Part shown: positions 54,982 through 63,519 of the stretch, piece by piece | How the letters are laid out: every line of letters begins with the position of its first letter | Position numbering within the stretch: the first letter of the stretch is position 1 | Source: Pararhizobium qamdonense | GTDB taxonomy: Bacteria; Pseudomonadota; Alphaproteobacteria; Rhizobiales; Rhizobiaceae | NCBI RefSeq assembly: GCF_029277445.1 | Contig: NZ_CP119569.1 | Span: forward strand, 62,001-126,000 | DNA: 64,000 bases | Direction of reading: 5' to 3' | Notes under the pieces: model-generated | Told to the model about the DNA's origin: nothing | Databases searched by the model: none | What the model saw: the letters and a program-made list of their open reading frames with translations, nothing else | Program-made: the position numbers and the translations under genes

Positions 54982-55355
54982 CTATTTCTTGAAATCCACA
55001 GGCGCGTGGGCCGGCCCACCTAGGTTGATGACCATGTTGAAGGACATGTCACTGACGACACTCGTCCTCATGCCTTCGTTGCTTGCCGCTTCGACCTCAT
55101 TCTTTACGGCATGTCGGCTCAGCAGAACGGCATCCTCGAGCGCTCCAACGTTAGGAAGATCGCGCAGCGTGTTCATACCGAAGACCGAGGGAAAGTGCGG
55201 CGTCGTCACGTAAGTGTATGGTTCCCCTGGCGTCGGGTTGCGGGGCCTGTAGCCGATGAACCCAGCGCCGCGCAGATTGCCGATCACGTCACGGCTAACC
55301 TCCTTGCCAAAAACCTTCGACCATTCGCTGCGGGTGACCGGCTGGAATATCCCAC
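54982..55355 (-). pseudogene. scpB: Remnant of an scpB-like gene
   Basis: The minus strand reads FQPVTRSEWSKVFGKEVSRD, IGNLRGAGFIGYRPR, PTPGEPYTYVTTPHF and FGMNTLRDLPNVGALEDA in one frame. This is the second winged-helix region of ScpB, the kleisin-partner subunit of the SMC complex; plasmid copies of scpB occur next to integrase genes in rhizobia. The N-terminal half is missing (a stop lies at about 55381) and the C-terminus after about LLSRHA departs from ScpB. It is a truncated, probably non-functional copy beside the right border of the island. Confidence 0.75.
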
Positions 55356-55477
55356 CGCTATTAGCACCACCGCCAAGAACTCAGAGAAGCGACGAGGCAG
55401 ATGCAAGGCTGGGGGAGGCAGCATGGCGAGAGATCATGACCCTGCTTTGGTCTCTCAATTGATGACCAAGCTTTAGT

Positions 55478-56611
55478 TCACAACACCCCCCACGCCCGAA
55501 ACCTCCCCCTCCCCGTCATCTCCCTCAGGCCGAGCTCCGCCACGATCCGCCGCGCCGCCTGCGGCGTGACCTCGAGCGTTTTCGCCACCATCCCGGCCGA
55601 CACAAGCGGTTTTGCCATGACCAGCTCTACCAGTTCCGGCAGTTTTGAAGACGTTCGTCTTCCCGACAATTTGCGCTCCATCATCTGCCGAGCGAGTGTC
55701 AGCCGATCATGCTCTTTCATGCCGATCTCGGCGGCCGCCAAAAGTCCGTGGGCGATGGCGAGCAGCCGGGTTTCGCGATCGCGATGCCGGCGCCGATCGA
55801 CGGGAATGCTTTTGAGGCCAAGATTGATGGCGGCCAGATGGGCACCTGACGTGATGCCGGCCTGCCGCAATATGGAGGCGCAAAACAGCCGGCCGAGCCA
55901 CGGCGCGTGCTGCAGCACGGACAAAAAATTCCAGGCATCGAGGGCGACAATCGCCTGCAGCACCGCCGGCAGGTTTTCGGCCTGTCGCAGCACGCCGCGC
56001 CATTCGTCGAGCCGGGCATCCTCGTCCCAGTCGAGATCATAGATCATCGGATCGGCCGGAGCCCGGCCAGGCTTTCTGGCTCGTTCGATCGCAGCGTCGG
56101 AGCGCGCAAGGATCGCGTCGATGGCGGCAAAATCGACGCCGTGCAGATCTGTGGCGCCCTCGCCGACATCATCCCCCTCCCCTTCCGCATCGATCGAGGC
56201 GGCGCTCCGCACTGTGCCGGCGGTCTGCGCCTCACCTGTGCCGGCTGACCCGATTTCCGAAGTCTGCCGGAGCGCGCGAATGCCTTCCGGCGACAGCGCC
56301 CAGTCGGGCGACTGTACGGCAATCCGCCGGCGGGTGCGCAACACGTCGCGAGCGATGGTGAGTTCATGGGTTGGGGTGCGGGTGTCGCGAAATGCGTCGT
56401 GGAGGACGAGGTCTTCGAGGTGGACGAGCTCGCCGTCGATCCAGAGCGAAGCGCAGGCGTCGGTGAACTGGGATCGTTCGATCCATCCCTGACCGACCGG
56501 TGAGCGGGCGACGCGCTCGTCCAGACGCGTAAGCGCGACGCCGGCGTCGAAAGCCGGCCGCATCAGGGCTGATATGCTGATTTTCGAAAAGTCATAAGCC
56601 ATTGAAATCAT
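55478..56611 (-). CDS. RHE_PE00001-like plasmid protein with C-terminal HTH (DUF1612-type)
   Basis: A 377-residue protein matching a family spread on rhizobial plasmids and named after an R. etli plasmid gene. The N-terminal domain has [40 protein letters not shown] and [19 protein letters not shown], and the C-terminal about 45 residues form a helix-turn-helix ([20 protein letters not shown] followed by [13 protein letters not shown]). Homology to Fic-like N-terminal domains is sometimes noted, but no HPFxxGNGR motif is present. It is divergent from the integrase gene with a perfect inverted repeat between them, so autoregulation or recombination-directionality control is possible. ATGs at 56611 and 56602 are alternatives. 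Confidence 0.85.
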   Translation of the reverse strand: MISMAYDFSKISISALMRPAFDAGVALTRLDERVARSPVGQGWIERSQFTDACASLWIDGELVHLEDLVLHDAFRDTRTPTHELTIARDVLRTRRRIAVQSPDWALSPEGIRALRQTSEIGSAGTGEAQTAGTVRSAASIDAEGEGDDVGEGATDLHGVDFAAIDAILARSDAAIERARKPGRAPADPMIYDLDWDEDARLDEWRGVLRQAENLPAVLQAIVALDAWNFLSVLQHAPWLGRLFCASILRQAGITSGAHLAAINLGLKSIPVDRRRHRDRETRLLAIAHGLLAAAEIGMKEHDRLTLARQMMERKLSGRRTSSKLPELVELVMAKPLVSAGMVAKTLEVTPQAARRIVAELGLREMTGRGRFRAWGVL

Positions 56612-56687
56612 GGTAAACGAAGTCTTACAGGAACTCTATACCAATATTGCAGTTCGCCACATGGTATGATTGCCAGTTGTGGTTCTA

Positions 56688-56716
56688 ACCATCGATAAGT
56701 ACCTCTTATCGATGGT
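56688..56716. repeat. Perfect 12-bp inverted repeat ACCATCGATAAG-N5-CTTATCGATGGT
   Basis: Arms at 56688-56699 and 56705-56716 around TACCT. The 5-7 bp spacer with long arms is the geometry of a tyrosine-recombinase core site or of an operator for a dimeric regulator. It sits 84 bases before the integrase start and 77 bases before the start of the HTH protein. Both readings fit this position. Confidence 0.65.
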
Positions 56717-56799
56717 AGTTGATCTGGTCTCGCAAATCGGAAAGAATCGGGGCCAATCATGGCCCTGGAGGCCGCTGAAACCGTCCTTTTGGAGCGTCC

Positions 56800-57948
56800 G
56801 TGGCCAAAGCCAAACAATCATTGACCGCCGTCGAACGACGCGCCGAAGAACTCGACACCATCGCCGCGGTCCTGCCGATGGAGCGCCGCGACGAGCTCGC
56901 CGAGCTGCTGACCGACCACGACGTCGAAACGCTGCGCCATCTGGTCAACCAGGGCATGGGCGACAATACCCTGCGCGCCCTGACCTCGGACCTCGCCTAT
57001 CTGGAAGCCTGGGGCTTGGCCGCCACCAAAAAGTCGCTGCCCTGGCCGGCGCCCGAGGCGCTGCTGCTAAAATTCGTCGCGCATCACCTCTGGGATCCGG
57101 AAAAACGGGCTTCCGCACCCGATCATGGTATGCCGACCGACGTCGACGATAGCCTCAGGAGCCAAGGGTTCCTCAAATCCGTCGGCCCACACGCGCCAGC
57201 AACGGTGCGGCGGCGCCTGGCCAACTGGTCGACGCTGACCAAGTGGCGGGGCCTCGACGGCGCGTTCGCCTCCCCTGCTCTCAAATCGGCCATTCGTCTC
57301 GCCGTCCGCGCCGTACCCCGAATGCGGGGTCGCAAGAGCGCCAAGGCAGTCACCGGTGACGTGTTGGCAAAGCTGCTGTCGACCTGCGCGACCGACAGCC
57401 TGCGCGATCTACGTGACCGGGCGATCCTGATGGTCGCCTTTGCCTCCGGTGGTCGCCGGCGCAGCGAGATCGCCGCGCTTCGTGTGGAGCAGCTGACCGT
57501 CGAGCCGCCGGTCGAGATGCCGGACGGCCCTCCCCTCCCCTCTCTCGCCATCCATCTCGGTCGGACGAAAACCACGACTGGAGAGCAGGACGATATCGTC
57601 TATCTGACCGGCCGGCCGGTGGAGGCGCTGAATGCCTGGATGGCCGCGGCGAAGATCGACAAGGGGAGCGTGTTTCGGGGGATCGGGCGATGGTCCACCG
57701 TTTCGAAGCGGGCGATCGATCCGCAGTCGGTCAATGCGATCCTCAAGCAGCGGGCGGTGATGGCCGGGTTGGACAGCGGAGAGTTTTCGGCGCACGGGCT
57801 TCGGTCGGGTTACCTGACGGAGGCTGCCAATCGCGGCATCCCCCTCCCCGAAGCGATGGAGCAATCACGCCACCGCTCTGTCCAGCAAGCGTCCAGTTAT
57901 TATAACAACGCGACACGGCGCAGCGGTAGGGCGGCGCGAATGCTTTAG
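56800..57948 (+). CDS. Tyrosine site-specific recombinase (phage-type integrase)
   Basis: A 382-residue integrase starting at GTG with a GGAG box. The N-terminal SAM-like core-binding domain is about residues 50-165. The catalytic residues are arginine near 220 in ASGGRRRSEIAALR, the HxxR of SAHGLRSGYLTEA, histidine in QSRHRSVQQA and the tyrosine in ASSYYNNATRR. All of R-H-R-H-Y are in place, so it should be active. Its catalytic box resembles that of the dead fragment at 41022-41110. Confidence 0.92.
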   Translation: MAKAKQSLTAVERRAEELDTIAAVLPMERRDELAELLTDHDVETLRHLVNQGMGDNTLRALTSDLAYLEAWGLAATKKSLPWPAPEALLLKFVAHHLWDPEKRASAPDHGMPTDVDDSLRSQGFLKSVGPHAPATVRRRLANWSTLTKWRGLDGAFASPALKSAIRLAVRAVPRMRGRKSAKAVTGDVLAKLLSTCATDSLRDLRDRAILMVAFASGGRRRSEIAALRVEQLTVEPPVEMPDGPPLPSLAIHLGRTKTTTGEQDDIVYLTGRPVEALNAWMAAAKIDKGSVFRGIGRWSTVSKRAIDPQSVNAILKQRAVMAGLDSGEFSAHGLRSGYLTEAANRGIPLPEAMEQSRHRSVQQASSYYNNATRRSGRAARML

Positions 57949-58114
57949 GTTCGTGCGCCACCTCTTTTGCCGAGCCCTTTTGGAAAGGAACGGCGGGAAA
58001 CTTACGAAGCCAGGCCGTGATCTCCGCTCAACATCTTACCGTCGCGTCTACCTTCTTGCCTATCTGCATTGCAGCGACCGCCACGGGGTGAGACCAATCG
58101 TAGTCAGCGGCATG

Positions 58115-58522
58115 CTAAAAAGCTGGAACTCCCTGCGCATGGACAAAACAGAGTTTGTTTCCCTCAGGGTCGCGACAATAAGCAGCGTAAAAATCCTCCG
58201 CATATTGTGGCCTTATACCGGGCGCTCCTTCATCAAGAGCGCCGTTCTGCATTGCTGTTGCCCAAGCAAGGTCGATGCATTCTCTTGATGGCGCTGCAAA
58301 ACTGATCTGCACTCCGTTGCCCCACGTCGCTGGTAGCCCGTTGATGGGGTGCCGGAGGACGAACTGCGGCCAACGCCTGTCGCCTTTACGCCAGATAACA
58401 CCCGCCTCACCGATGTCGTCAAATTCGACGACCCGCCGCAGATCGAGTGGTGCCAAAACAGCGTCGTAAAACGCGACCATCGGTTCAAGTTCGCGAGCGC
58501 CGATCATGATGTGACTGAACAT
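58115..58522 (-). CDS. VOC (glyoxalase/dioxygenase fold) family protein
   Basis: A 135-residue protein of the vicinal-oxygen-chelate fold. It opens FSHIMIGARELEPMVAFYDA, has PINGLPATWGNGVQISFAAP in the centre and YAAYCRDPEGNKLCFVHAQ at the end, with a metal-ligand histidine (H3-H4 region) and glutamate-like EGNK motif of the family. The start at 58522 was chosen over an in-frame extension to 58705 that overlaps the next gene's end. Function among glyoxalases, dioxygenases or resistance proteins is not decidable. Last gene of the small stress operon. Confidence 0.85.
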   Translation of the reverse strand: MFSHIMIGARELEPMVAFYDAVLAPLDLRRVVEFDDIGEAGVIWRKGDRRWPQFVLRHPINGLPATWGNGVQISFAAPSRECIDLAWATAMQNGALDEGAPGIRPQYAEDFYAAYCRDPEGNKLCFVHAQGVPAF

Positions 58523-58643
58523 GTGAATTCCCGTGGTAAAGGTGTGCGATACGCCGTGGTCTACGGTCCTGCTGGAGATCCGCGACCACCCTCCCCTGTC
58601 CGCCGAGGCAAGGTAGCTGCCGTTCAGAAGATGCCAATGTTTG

Positions 58644-59222
58644 TTACACCTGGCTGAGAAACCCCTCCGTCGACGAGATTTCCAACTGCACCGAGAACCG
58701 ATCACCTAACAATTCGAGCGAGGCGTCATGGGTATCATCCGCGCCACTACAGACGGCATCTTTCAAAAGGATAACGCGATAGCCAAGGTCGATAGCTCCG
58801 AGGGCTGCAGCCAATACACACACGTCCGTCTCCCCGCCCGAGATCGCGATGGTCTCAACCTTTTCCCCCGCCAACACGCGATGAAGCTCACCGGTGGTCC
58901 ATGGCGAATATGTCATCTTGTCGAAGATCCGGGCGGGCGGAACCAAGGCCTTCAATGACGGGACGAGATCGACCATGTCCGGTTCCAATCGATCCAGGGT
59001 CATGGTGTCCCATTTCTCGTAGTAGCTCCGCCACATACCCAACATATCCTCTGCTCGCTTGGGCGGCACGAAGCGCGTGAACACCGTCTGTTGAGGATGT
59101 CGCCGCGCAATCTCCTGGACCTGAGGCGAAACCTCTTTCATCCATGGCACATGCCAGGGCGTATCTTCAGCGAACATCCGCTGCATATCGATGCACAAGT
59201 GGATCCAGGGACTGTCGTTCAT
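58644..59222 (-). CDS. Isochorismatase-family cysteine hydrolase
   Basis: A 192-residue hydrolase. The triad is visible: aspartate in HLCIDMQRMFAED (about residue 12), lysine in IFDKMTYSPW (about 100) and cysteine in SGGETDVCVLAAALGA (about 133). Family members include nicotinamidase and isochorismatase; the metal-binding histidines of a typical nicotinamidase are not obvious. It follows nadE by 76 bases on the same strand, which hints at a role in nicotinamide recycling, but many members act on other amides. Confidence 0.88.
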   Translation of the reverse strand: MNDSPWIHLCIDMQRMFAEDTPWHVPWMKEVSPQVQEIARRHPQQTVFTRFVPPKRAEDMLGMWRSYYEKWDTMTLDRLEPDMVDLVPSLKALVPPARIFDKMTYSPWTTGELHRVLAGEKVETIAISGGETDVCVLAAALGAIDLGYRVILLKDAVCSGADDTHDASLELLGDRFSVQLEISSTEGFLSQV

Positions 59223-59298
59223 CGTCTCCTCTCCTTGACACGAACCAACACAACAAAGAACGGTTGCGATTGCGGTCGAGCCTCTTTCGCTCAGCCAT

Positions 59299-60120
59299 TT
59301 AATCGAACGGCGCTATTGGCAGGGCGCGTTTGTGTCCGCTCGCCCAATACGTCTTGAGAATACGTTGCCGTGCCGGTTCAGCGATCGCCTTCCCTTCCAG
59401 GAAATTATCAATGTCGTCGTAGGTGACACCATAGACGTCTTCATCGGGACGAAGAGGCGCATCAGATTCAAGATCAGCTGTCGGCACCTTGAGTACCAGT
59501 TCCGGCGGAGCGCCCATCTGCTCAGCCATGGCCCTCACCCGTCGTTTTGTCAGGCCGGCGAGCGGCAATAGGTCGGCCGCACCGTCGCCGAATTTTGTGA
59601 AGAACCCCATGAGCGCTTCGGCCGCCTGATCAGTCCCGATCACCAATCCTCTGGTTGACCCAGCCAGCGCGTACTGCGCGATCATTCGCTGGCGTGCTTT
59701 GATATTGCCAAGATGAAAGTGTTTGCGATCCGGTTCCACCAGATCCTCTCCCTCTGCAATCACCGCGTCCAGCATGGCGTCCGCTGCTGGCTTGATATCA
59801 ATTGTGACGATACGGTCCGGCCTGATGACGCTGAGGGACTTTTGTGCGTCTGTCTCGTCGGCCTGGACGCCATAGGGCAATCGGACGGCAATGAATCGGG
59901 CATCGTATTCATCGGCTCGAAGTTCCGAAACCGCGGATTGCGCGAGTAAGCCGGCGGCAAGAGAGTCGACACCGCCGCTAATTCCGAGAACAAAGGTTCG
60001 GCATGACGCCTGGCGCAAATAGTGGCTCAGAAAGTCGATGCGACGCCGAGCCTCAAGCGCCGCATCAAAATCGGCAGTGACCCCAAGAGCTTGTGAAATT
60101 GAGTGCTGCTCGTTGTCCAT
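59299..60120 (-). CDS. nadE: NH3-dependent NAD+ synthetase
   Basis: A 273-residue ammonia-type NadE that makes NAD from deamido-NAD. The PP-loop ATP-binding signature SGGVDS occurs in FVLGISGGVDSLAAGL, and NIKARQRMIAQYALAG, VIGTDQAAEALMGFFTKFGDG and LVLKVPTADLESD are the other conserved blocks. It lacks the N-terminal glutaminase domain. The ATG at 60120 is preferred because the family starts close to it; the frame is open to 60195. A 44-base gap separates it from the small stress gene upstream, so an EcfG-type promoter may drive both. Confidence 0.93.
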   Translation of the reverse strand: MDNEQHSISQALGVTADFDAALEARRRIDFLSHYLRQASCRTFVLGISGGVDSLAAGLLAQSAVSELRADEYDARFIAVRLPYGVQADETDAQKSLSVIRPDRIVTIDIKPAADAMLDAVIAEGEDLVEPDRKHFHLGNIKARQRMIAQYALAGSTRGLVIGTDQAAEALMGFFTKFGDGAADLLPLAGLTKRRVRAMAEQMGAPPELVLKVPTADLESDAPLRPDEDVYGVTYDDIDNFLEGKAIAEPARQRILKTYWASGHKRALPIAPFD

Positions 60121-60164
60121 TTCTAATCCGTAGGCTGTTCGTTTGTCGTTGTCTGCGCGAGGGG

Positions 60165-60410
60165 TCACGACATCAGAGGCTGCTCTTTTTTCCAATCGCG
60201 GTAAGGTGTCATCATCTGTCCGGGGAAGCGCCGTTCGATCTCTTCTTCCACGAGCGCAATGCGGGAAAGCGTCTCCTCCCGATCACTGGCGTCGTCCTCG
60301 CTATGCTTTTCCAGCGCGCTCATCGTGGCAAAAATCTCGTCACTCGTCATCACCTCAAGTCGGGTCGCGAAATCCGAAACGCCCTCATTCAAAATGTCAT
60401 TGGCTGTCAT
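60165..60410 (-). CDS. Small hypothetical stress-type protein
   Basis: An 81-residue acidic, helical protein (SDFATRLEVMTSDEIFATMS, then LSRIALVEEEIERRFPG), with a GGGAGG box before the ATG at 60410. No family recognised. A perfect EcfG-type promoter lies 26-50 bases upstream, so it probably belongs to the general stress regulon and leads the nadE operon. Confidence 0.75.
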   Translation of the reverse strand: MTANDILNEGVSDFATRLEVMTSDEIFATMSALEKHSEDDASDREETLSRIALVEEEIERRFPGQMMTPYRDWKKEQPLMS

Positions 60411-60435
60411 CACATGCCTCCCTGCATGCGCTGAA

Positions 60436-60460
60436 AACCATAACAATATGAAATTGTTCC
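60436..60460 (-). promoter_or_regulatory. EcfG-type general-stress promoter (leftward)
   Basis: On the minus strand GGAAC (60460-60456) and GGTT (60439-60436) are 16 bases apart. It faces the small hypothetical gene starting at 60410 and is back-to-back with a second copy of the same promoter at 60468-60492. Confidence 0.75.
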
Positions 60461-60467
60461 TTGTCTC

Positions 60468-60492
60468 GGAACTCGACGGCGTCGCGGTGGTT
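60468..60492 (+). promoter_or_regulatory. EcfG-type general-stress promoter (rightward)
   Basis: GGAAC at 60468-60472 and GGTT at 60489-60492 with a 16-base spacer, ahead of the DUF4142 gene at 60523. Its -35 is only 8 bases from the -35 of the divergent promoter, forming a compact bidirectional stress promoter. Confidence 0.75.
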
Positions 60493-60522
60493 TATCCGGC
60501 CATCCACAACAGGAGTATCGTC

Positions 60523-61056
60523 ATGAAAAGAACCCTCATTCTCGCATCCATACTTCTCGCAACGGCCGGATCTGCAGCCCTGGCACAGTCCACCGCCGAA
60601 AAGACCGGCGTGAATTCTGTCATGGGTGTCGCGCCAAAGACCGAAGACTTCGTCCTTGAGGCGGCCAGTAGCGACATGTTCGAGATTGAATCCAGCAAGC
60701 TTGCCGTGGAACGATCGGACGAAAAGACCAAGGCATTTGCACAGCAGATGCTGACCGACCACCAGAAGACTTCTGATGAGCTGAAAGCCATGGTGACGGC
60801 GGGCAAGGTCAAGGCTACAATCCCGACGGCCATGTCGTCCGCTCATCAGGGCATGCTGGACGATCTCAAGAAGCTTCAGGGCGAAGAGTTCACCAAGCAG
60901 TATCACTCCGACCAGGAAGACGTGCATGAAGATGCGGTCGATCTGTTCAAGCGCTACGGCGACGAGGGCGAGAACGCCGAGCTGAAGGCTTGGGCTGCAA
61001 AGACCCGGCCGGCGCTCGAGCATCACCTCCAGATGGCAACAGAGATGAACAAGTAA
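60523..61056 (+). CDS. Exported DUF4142 protein
   Basis: A 177-residue protein with a Sec signal peptide (KRTLILASILLATAGSAALA, cleavage after ALA). The mature part is a four-helix DUF4142 domain of ferritin-like appearance (FVLEAASSDMFEIESSKLAV, FAQQMLTDHQKTSDELKA). Members are periplasmic and common in rhizobial stress regulons; function unknown. An AGGAG box precedes the ATG and an EcfG-type promoter lies upstream. A strong hairpin follows the gene. Confidence 0.9.
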   Translation: MKRTLILASILLATAGSAALAQSTAEKTGVNSVMGVAPKTEDFVLEAASSDMFEIESSKLAVERSDEKTKAFAQQMLTDHQKTSDELKAMVTAGKVKATIPTAMSSAHQGMLDDLKKLQGEEFTKQYHSDQEDVHEDAVDLFKRYGDEGENAELKAWAAKTRPALEHHLQMATEMNK

Positions 61057-61067
61057 TCATTCCTCCA

Positions 61068-61095
61068 GCCCCCGCCGAGTTCGTCTCGCGGGGGC
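61068..61095 (+). terminator. Rho-independent terminator after the DUF4142 gene
   Basis: GCCCCCGC (61068-61075) pairs with GCGGGGGC (61088-61095), with three extra pairs (GAG/CTC) inside after a single bulge, and is followed by ATTTCTTT. It lies 12 bases past the DUF4142 stop and just before the flavin-enzyme remnant. Confidence 0.75.
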
Positions 61096-61112
61096 ATTTC
61101 TTTGAGGACGCC

Positions 61113-62069
61113 ATGCTGATCGGCTACCACGCCTCTCACGAACAGTTTTCGCCTAGCCAACTCCTGGACTACGTCCAGGCTGCTGAGCGTGCTGGTTTCC
61201 AAGCCATCATGACGTCCGATCATTTGGCGCCGTGGAGCTCTAGACAAGGTAACTCAGGCAACAACTGGGCTTGGCTCGGGGCAGCGATGGCGAAGACGAC
61301 ATTGCCCTTCGGTAGCCTCGCGATACCAGGAGGGTGGCGTTATCATCCCGTCGTACTCGCGCATCTCATAGCGACCCTGTCGGAAATGTTTCCGGATCGG
61401 CTGCGCTGGATCGCAATGGGAAGCGGCGAAGCCCTCAACGAAAAGACCGTGGGACGCGGTTGGCCGAATAAGAAGGAGCGCAACGACAGATTGGAAGCGG
61501 GTTCAGAAATCATCCGAGCGCTGCTCGCAGGCGAGATGGTGACCTCTGATCATCCGCACCACAAAACGGAGCAAGCAAAGCTGTGGTCACTTCCAAAGAA
61601 TCCACCATTGCTGTTAGGTGCGGCGCTGACCAAGCAGACCGCAACCTGGCTGGGGAAAATGGGCGGACGGACTGGTTACAGTTCGGAAACCGACAAACGA
61701 ACTGAAGCCGGTGGTAGAGGCGTTCAAGTCGAGCGGCGGCGCGGGCAAGCCTCTTGCTCTCCAGCTTCAAGTCTCCTGGGCGCCTACAGTCGATGAGGCG
61801 CGAATGGCCGCCTGGCATGAGTGGCGCAATGCAGCCGTCAAACCGGATCTGTTGGCCGAGCTGAAAACCCCAGCGGAATTTGATGCCGAGACACGCGATG
61901 TGACTCCCGAAGAAATGGACGAGTTGATCCCGTTGGTTACGCGCTTCTCGATCTCATCGACGAAGGCGCATCCTGCGGTTTTGATGAGATCTACATCCAT
62001 AACGTATCCCGGAATCAACGCAGGTTTTTGGATTTCATGACCGAGCAGGTAATTAGAAAGTTGAAGTGA
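61113..62069 (+). pseudogene. Luciferase-like flavin/F420-type oxidoreductase, frameshifted
   Basis: The gene starts at 61113 (GAGGACGCC before the ATG) with MLIGYHASHEQFSPSQLLDY and TSDHLAPWSSRQGNS, the mark of the LLM class of F420/FMN-dependent oxidoreductases. Near 61660 the homology jumps to another frame (ADGLVTVRKPTNELKPVVEA, then LALQLQVSWAPT), and near 61935 to a third (LLDLIDEGASCGFDEIYIHN, ending FLDFMTEQVIRKLK at 62069). Otherwise the full length, about 318 residues, is preserved. Two single-base indels have broken it recently, or are sequencing errors. Confidence 0.88.
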
Positions 62070-62244
62070 CGCAAAACCCAGTCTTTATTGCTCCCCCCGG
62101 GCAACCCTATGAATCTAATGATAAAACTATTCATATGTACGGCTGACAACTGAATACCACCGAGCAGAGGTCTTGAAGCAAGGATGACCTGAAACTGCGC
62201 GAAAAACCCGGTCCGCAAAGAGGCGTCCTGCTGGGCGCGAATGG

Positions 62245-63459
62245 TCATGCCGATTTGCGCCCATCGGGCTCCTGCGTCCGAAGCAACGCCATCAGCATCG
62301 GCCCTAGCGAGAACTCGCCTCTTTCCGCTCGCCGTGTTAGATCGCGCAGATATCCGCCGGGTGAACTGATGTGCCCTGCCCGCTCAAGAACGCAGGCCAT
62401 TGCGACCGCGGCGTTCTCAGGCCCCATCACCTCGCAGGCCTCCTGATAGGCCGACGGGCTCACCCCGAGTGTCGTTCGCACCACCACTGCGGCGGTCATC
62501 AGCTCCCGCCAATGCGAGATTACGCCGCCTGCGCCGTAATCCGATATTTGTGGGCAAGCCCGAAGCACCATACCCAACGGGAAAGCCTTTATCGGCTCAG
62601 CAGCCGATCTCCTTTGTGGCACCATCCTCTCGCCCTGCTCGTTTCTAGAGCTAGGTTCAAATTCATTTAAGGATTCGGTATTTGAATTCTGTATGTGATG
62701 GCGGTTTCCGCTATCATTGGTGTCGGATTCTGTGGAAATAAGCTGGATTTCCAGCATGTTGATAGCTTCCTCGCTCAACAACGTCAGTTCGTCGAGGCAA
62801 GCTTGGAGGGACGCTGCTGTCTTTGCCGTCTTGAGACGAACGATCGCGGACACGAGAGCGTCTTCGACAGCTTGCCAGTTTCCTGCCGCGCCTTCCTCCA
62901 CCGCAGCGCTAATAAGCTTACGAATATCTCGGCGTGTTATTGTGATGCGCTCTTTCATGACGCGCAGCCGTCTGCTCTCCTCGGCGGCCTGGTTAGCCAT
63001 GATTGCGAGTTCTTCTGCCCGGGCAAGGAGCGGCGCGAGGCTGAAACCGTACGCGGTTTCGATCGCACCGTCGTTTCCTTTGCGAGCGTAACGTTTGCCG
63101 TTCGGACTGTCATTCCGCTGGATAAGCCCAGCCTCGACAAGAATACCAAGGTTTTCGCGTAGCGTCGTTCCTGCGATCCCGTTCGCTCGGATCGCCAGCT
63201 GCGCGTTTGATGGAAAGACGACTAGATTGCTCTCTTCGCTCAGCTCCTGTTCTGGGTAGAATGTCAGCAGGGCATTCAAGACGGCAAGAGCACGGTCACG
63301 CAGACCGAGTATCGTTCTTGCCTCGCATGCGCTGCGATAAACTTTCCACTTGTCGACGGACTTACCCGCCTTGATGTTTGCCGTCGAAAGCTGAGCCTTC
63401 ACCAAGGCAAGCGTCATCCGCCGCCGCCCGAATGGCGTCGTCACATTTCCTATTTGCAT
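62245..63459 (-). CDS. repC: Plasmid replication initiator RepC
   Basis: A 404-residue RepC of repABC replicons. The N-terminal DNA-binding part (TTPFGRRRMTLALVKAQ, KWKVYRSACEARTILGLRDR, AVLNALLTFYP) and the C-terminal AYQEACEVMGPENAAVAMA and YLRDLTRRAERGEFSLGPML blocks are typical. RepC initiates replication at an origin inside its own gene. It is on the minus strand after repB, from which it is separated by about 150 bases holding a counter-transcribed RNA. Its presence shows that the window is part of a plasmid or chromid. Confidence 0.96.
   Translation of the reverse strand: MQIGNVTTPFGRRRMTLALVKAQLSTANIKAGKSVDKWKVYRSACEARTILGLRDRALAVLNALLTFYPEQELSEESNLVVFPSNAQLAIRANGIAGTTLRENLGILVEAGLIQRNDSPNGKRYARKGNDGAIETAYGFSLAPLLARAEELAIMANQAAEESRRLRVMKERITITRRDIRKLISAAVEEGAAGNWQAVEDALVSAIVRLKTAKTAASLQACLDELTLLSEEAINMLEIQLISTESDTNDSGNRHHIQNSNTESLNEFEPSSRNEQGERMVPQRRSAAEPIKAFPLGMVLRACPQISDYGAGGVISHWRELMTAAVVVRTTLGVSPSAYQEACEVMGPENAAVAMACVLERAGHISSPGGYLRDLTRRAERGEFSLGPMLMALLRTQEPDGRKSA
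62640..62760. other. Probable replication origin inside repC
   Basis: The middle of repC contains a locally AT-rich stretch (for example TTCAAATTCATTTAAGG and TTTGAATTCTGTATG) encoding a low-complexity linker in the protein (NSNTESLNEFEPS). In repABC plasmids the origin maps to such an AT-rich part of repC. The position here is inferred from that rule and from the base composition. Confidence 0.5.
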
Positions 63460-63519
63460 TTTCCTCTCACCTTTCTGAAGGCAAAGGAAATCCGCTCACC
63501 AAACTGGCGCCAAAGACTC

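Noticed and set aside
62070..62244. Possible parS or terminator downstream of repC
   Set aside because: Only a short CCCGGG-like palindrome and no consensus centromere or T-run hairpin could be seen.
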